From the NCBI GenBank assembly GCA_902475445.1, contig CABRZN010000116.1, positions 1-5,554 on the forward strand: a stretch of 5,554 nt of DNA, read 5' to 3'. Shown here piece by piece: positions 4,367 to 5,554 of the stretch. This stretch comes from an uncultured Collinsella sp. GTDB lineage: Bacteria > Actinomycetota > Coriobacteriia > Coriobacteriales > Coriobacteriaceae. A program made the position numbers and the translations under genes. Within the stretch, counting starts at the first letter, position 1. The number at the start of each line of letters is the position of its first letter. The notes under the pieces were generated by a model. It worked only from the letters and a program-made list of their open reading frames with translations, was not told the origin of the DNA and ran no database searches.

Positions 4367-5554
4367 ATGCCTATCATCGCAGCGCTCGTTGGCATCGTTT
4401 TGGGTGCCATCGCCGCCATTGCCTACATGCGCACCGCCAAGCAGGGTAGTCTTCACGAGGCCGACGAAAAAATCCAGTCGGCACACGCACAGGCTGAGTC
4501 CCTGATCGGTGATGCTAAGCGTCAGGCCGAGACCCTCAAAAAAGAGGCTCTGCTCGAGGCTAAAGAGGAGATCATCAAGAACAAGCAGGCCGCCGAGGCC
4601 GAGGACAAGCAGCGTAAGAGCGAGATTCGTACGCTCGAGAACCGTGTGATGCAGCGCGAGGAGTCCCTTGATCGCCGAAACGACGCTCTCGACAAGCGTG
4701 AGCACCAGCTGTCCAGCCAGGCCGGTCAGGTCGAGAAGCGCTCCCGCGAGCTTGAGGAGCTCTGCGCCAAGCAGACCTCCGAGCTCGAGCGTATCGCCGA
4801 CCTGACCCGTGAGGACGCCCACAAGGAGCTCCTCGATAAGGTTCGCGGCGAGGTCACCCACGAGGCTGCCACGATCATTCGCGAGTCCGAGCAGCAGGTT
4901 CGCGCCGAGTGCCACAAGACCGCCCAGGAGATTCTGTCCCTGGCGATTCAGCGCTGCGCTGCCGACCACACAGCCGAGGTCACCGTTACCTCCGTGCACA
5001 TTCCCTCTGATGACCTCAAGGGCCGTATTATCGGTCGCGAGGGTCGCAACATCCGCACCTTCGAGCAGGTTTCCGGCGTCAACCTCGTGATCGACGACAC
5101 GCCCGAGACCGTCGTTCTTTCGAGCTTCGACCCGGTCCGTCGTGAGACCGCCCGTGTCGCCCTCGAGAACCTCATCGCCGACGGCCGCATTCACCCCGCC
5201 CGCATTGAGGAGATGTATCACAAGGCTGCCGACCTGGTTCAGCAGCGCGTGCGCGAGGCTGGCGAGCAGGCTGCCTTTGATACCGGTATCCACGACCTGC
5301 ACCCCGAGATCGTCAAGACCCTTGGTGCCTTGCGCTACCGTACCTCGTTTGGTCAGAACGTGCTTCAGCACTCCCTCGAGGTCTCTGATCTGTGCGGCGT
5401 GATGGCTTCCGAGCTTGGCCTGGACGTTGTGACCGCTAAGCGCGCCGGCCTGCTGCACGACCTGGGCAAGGCAATCTACCACGACGTCGAGGGCCCGCAT
5501 GCCGTCATCGGCGCCGAGCTCGCCCGTCGTTATGGCGAGAAGCCCGTTATCGTC
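4367..5554 (+). CDS. rny: Ribonuclease Y, 5' part
   Basis: RNase Y is a membrane-anchored endoribonuclease that starts mRNA decay and processes transcripts in many Gram-positives. The 396 codons present show the standard order. An N-terminal hydrophobic anchor (about 2-20) is followed by a long charged coiled coil (about 28-195), including KKEALLEAKEEI (58-69). The KH RNA-binding domain has the GRIIGREGRNIR signature (219-230) and IDDTPETVVLSSFDPVRRE (242-260). The HD phosphohydrolase domain follows, with GQNVLQHSLEV (329-339), H335, and the metal-binding LLHDLGKA (362-369, H364 and D365), then EGPHAVIGAELA (375-386). The rest of the HD domain and the C-terminus lie beyond the window; full proteins are about 510-520 residues. 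Similarity to Bacillus RNase Y is obvious from the KH domain on, whereas the coiled coil has diverged, as is usual. It has its own promoter and long leader, so it is probably transcribed independently of recA-recX. Confidence 0.96.
   Translation, partial: MPIIAALVGIVLGAIAAIAYMRTAKQGSLHEADEKIQSAHAQAESLIGDAKRQAETLKKEALLEAKEEIIKNKQAAEAEDKQRKSEIRTLENRVMQREESLDRRNDALDKREHQLSSQAGQVEKRSRELEELCAKQTSELERIADLTREDAHKELLDKVRGEVTHEAATIIRESEQQVRAECHKTAQEILSLAIQRCAADHTAEVTVTSVHIPSDDLKGRIIGREGRNIRTFEQVSGVNLVIDDTPETVVLSSFDPVRRETARVALENLIADGRIHPARIEEMYHKAADLVQQRVREAGEQAAFDTGIHDLHPEIVKTLGALRYRTSFGQNVLQHSLEVSDLCGVMASELGLDVVTAKRAGLLHDLGKAIYHDVEGPHAVIGAELARRYGEKPVIV

Noticed and set aside
4250..5500. 416-codon open frame on the - strand across rny
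   Set aside because: It is antisense to the clear rny reading frame, with repetitive Leu/Gly/Val-rich content and no domain; it is a by-product of biased codon use.

Overview
The window is a high-GC (about 60% by eye) chromosomal housekeeping segment with every gene on the + strand. The order is rimO (3' part), pgsA, a cinA-type pncC, recA, recX and rny (5' part). The neighbourhood pgsA-cinA-recA followed by rny is known from Bacillus, whereas recA-recX is the usual actinobacterial arrangement. High GC, a Gram-positive-type LexA box (CGAAC-N4-GTTCG) and a membrane-anchored RNase Y together suggest a Coriobacteriia-type actinobacterium, perhaps Collinsella. That assignment is inference; nothing in the window is a phylogenetic marker that I can score without a search.

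Positions 1-1999 look like the end of one operon. rimO lacks its N-terminal third, the pgsA ribosome-binding site overlaps the rimO stop codon, and the pncC-like gene follows pgsA after about 12 bp. A 10-bp GC-rich hairpin at 2007-2030 closes the unit. Positions 2000-2256 are non-coding. They hold that hairpin, a run of four TTTGG motifs spaced exactly 11 bp apart (2128-2171), and a near-consensus promoter (TTGACC-17 bp-TATTAT) whose spacer is filled by a 16-bp palindromic LexA operator. recA (2257-3405) has a strong ribosome-binding site, and recX starts 11 bp after its stop. The two therefore form an SOS-controlled pair: RecA carries out recombination and stimulates LexA cleavage, and RecX modulates RecA filaments.

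Positions 4110-4366 separate recX from rny. They contain a probable terminator, a TTGACA-17-TACGAT promoter bracketed by a short inverted repeat, and an inferred 5' leader of about 160 nt. That leader carries two hairpins, one of them an 11-bp stem with a GUAA tetraloop and a U-rich 3' flank shortly before the rny ribosome-binding site. rny runs off the right edge after 396 codons.

The coding content is ordinary. I see no mobile element, CRISPR array, tRNA, rRNA or unknown protein system. The observations worth a second look are in the two 257-bp intergenic regions: the compact recA operator-promoter, the 11-bp-phased repeat upstream of it, and the structured rny leader.
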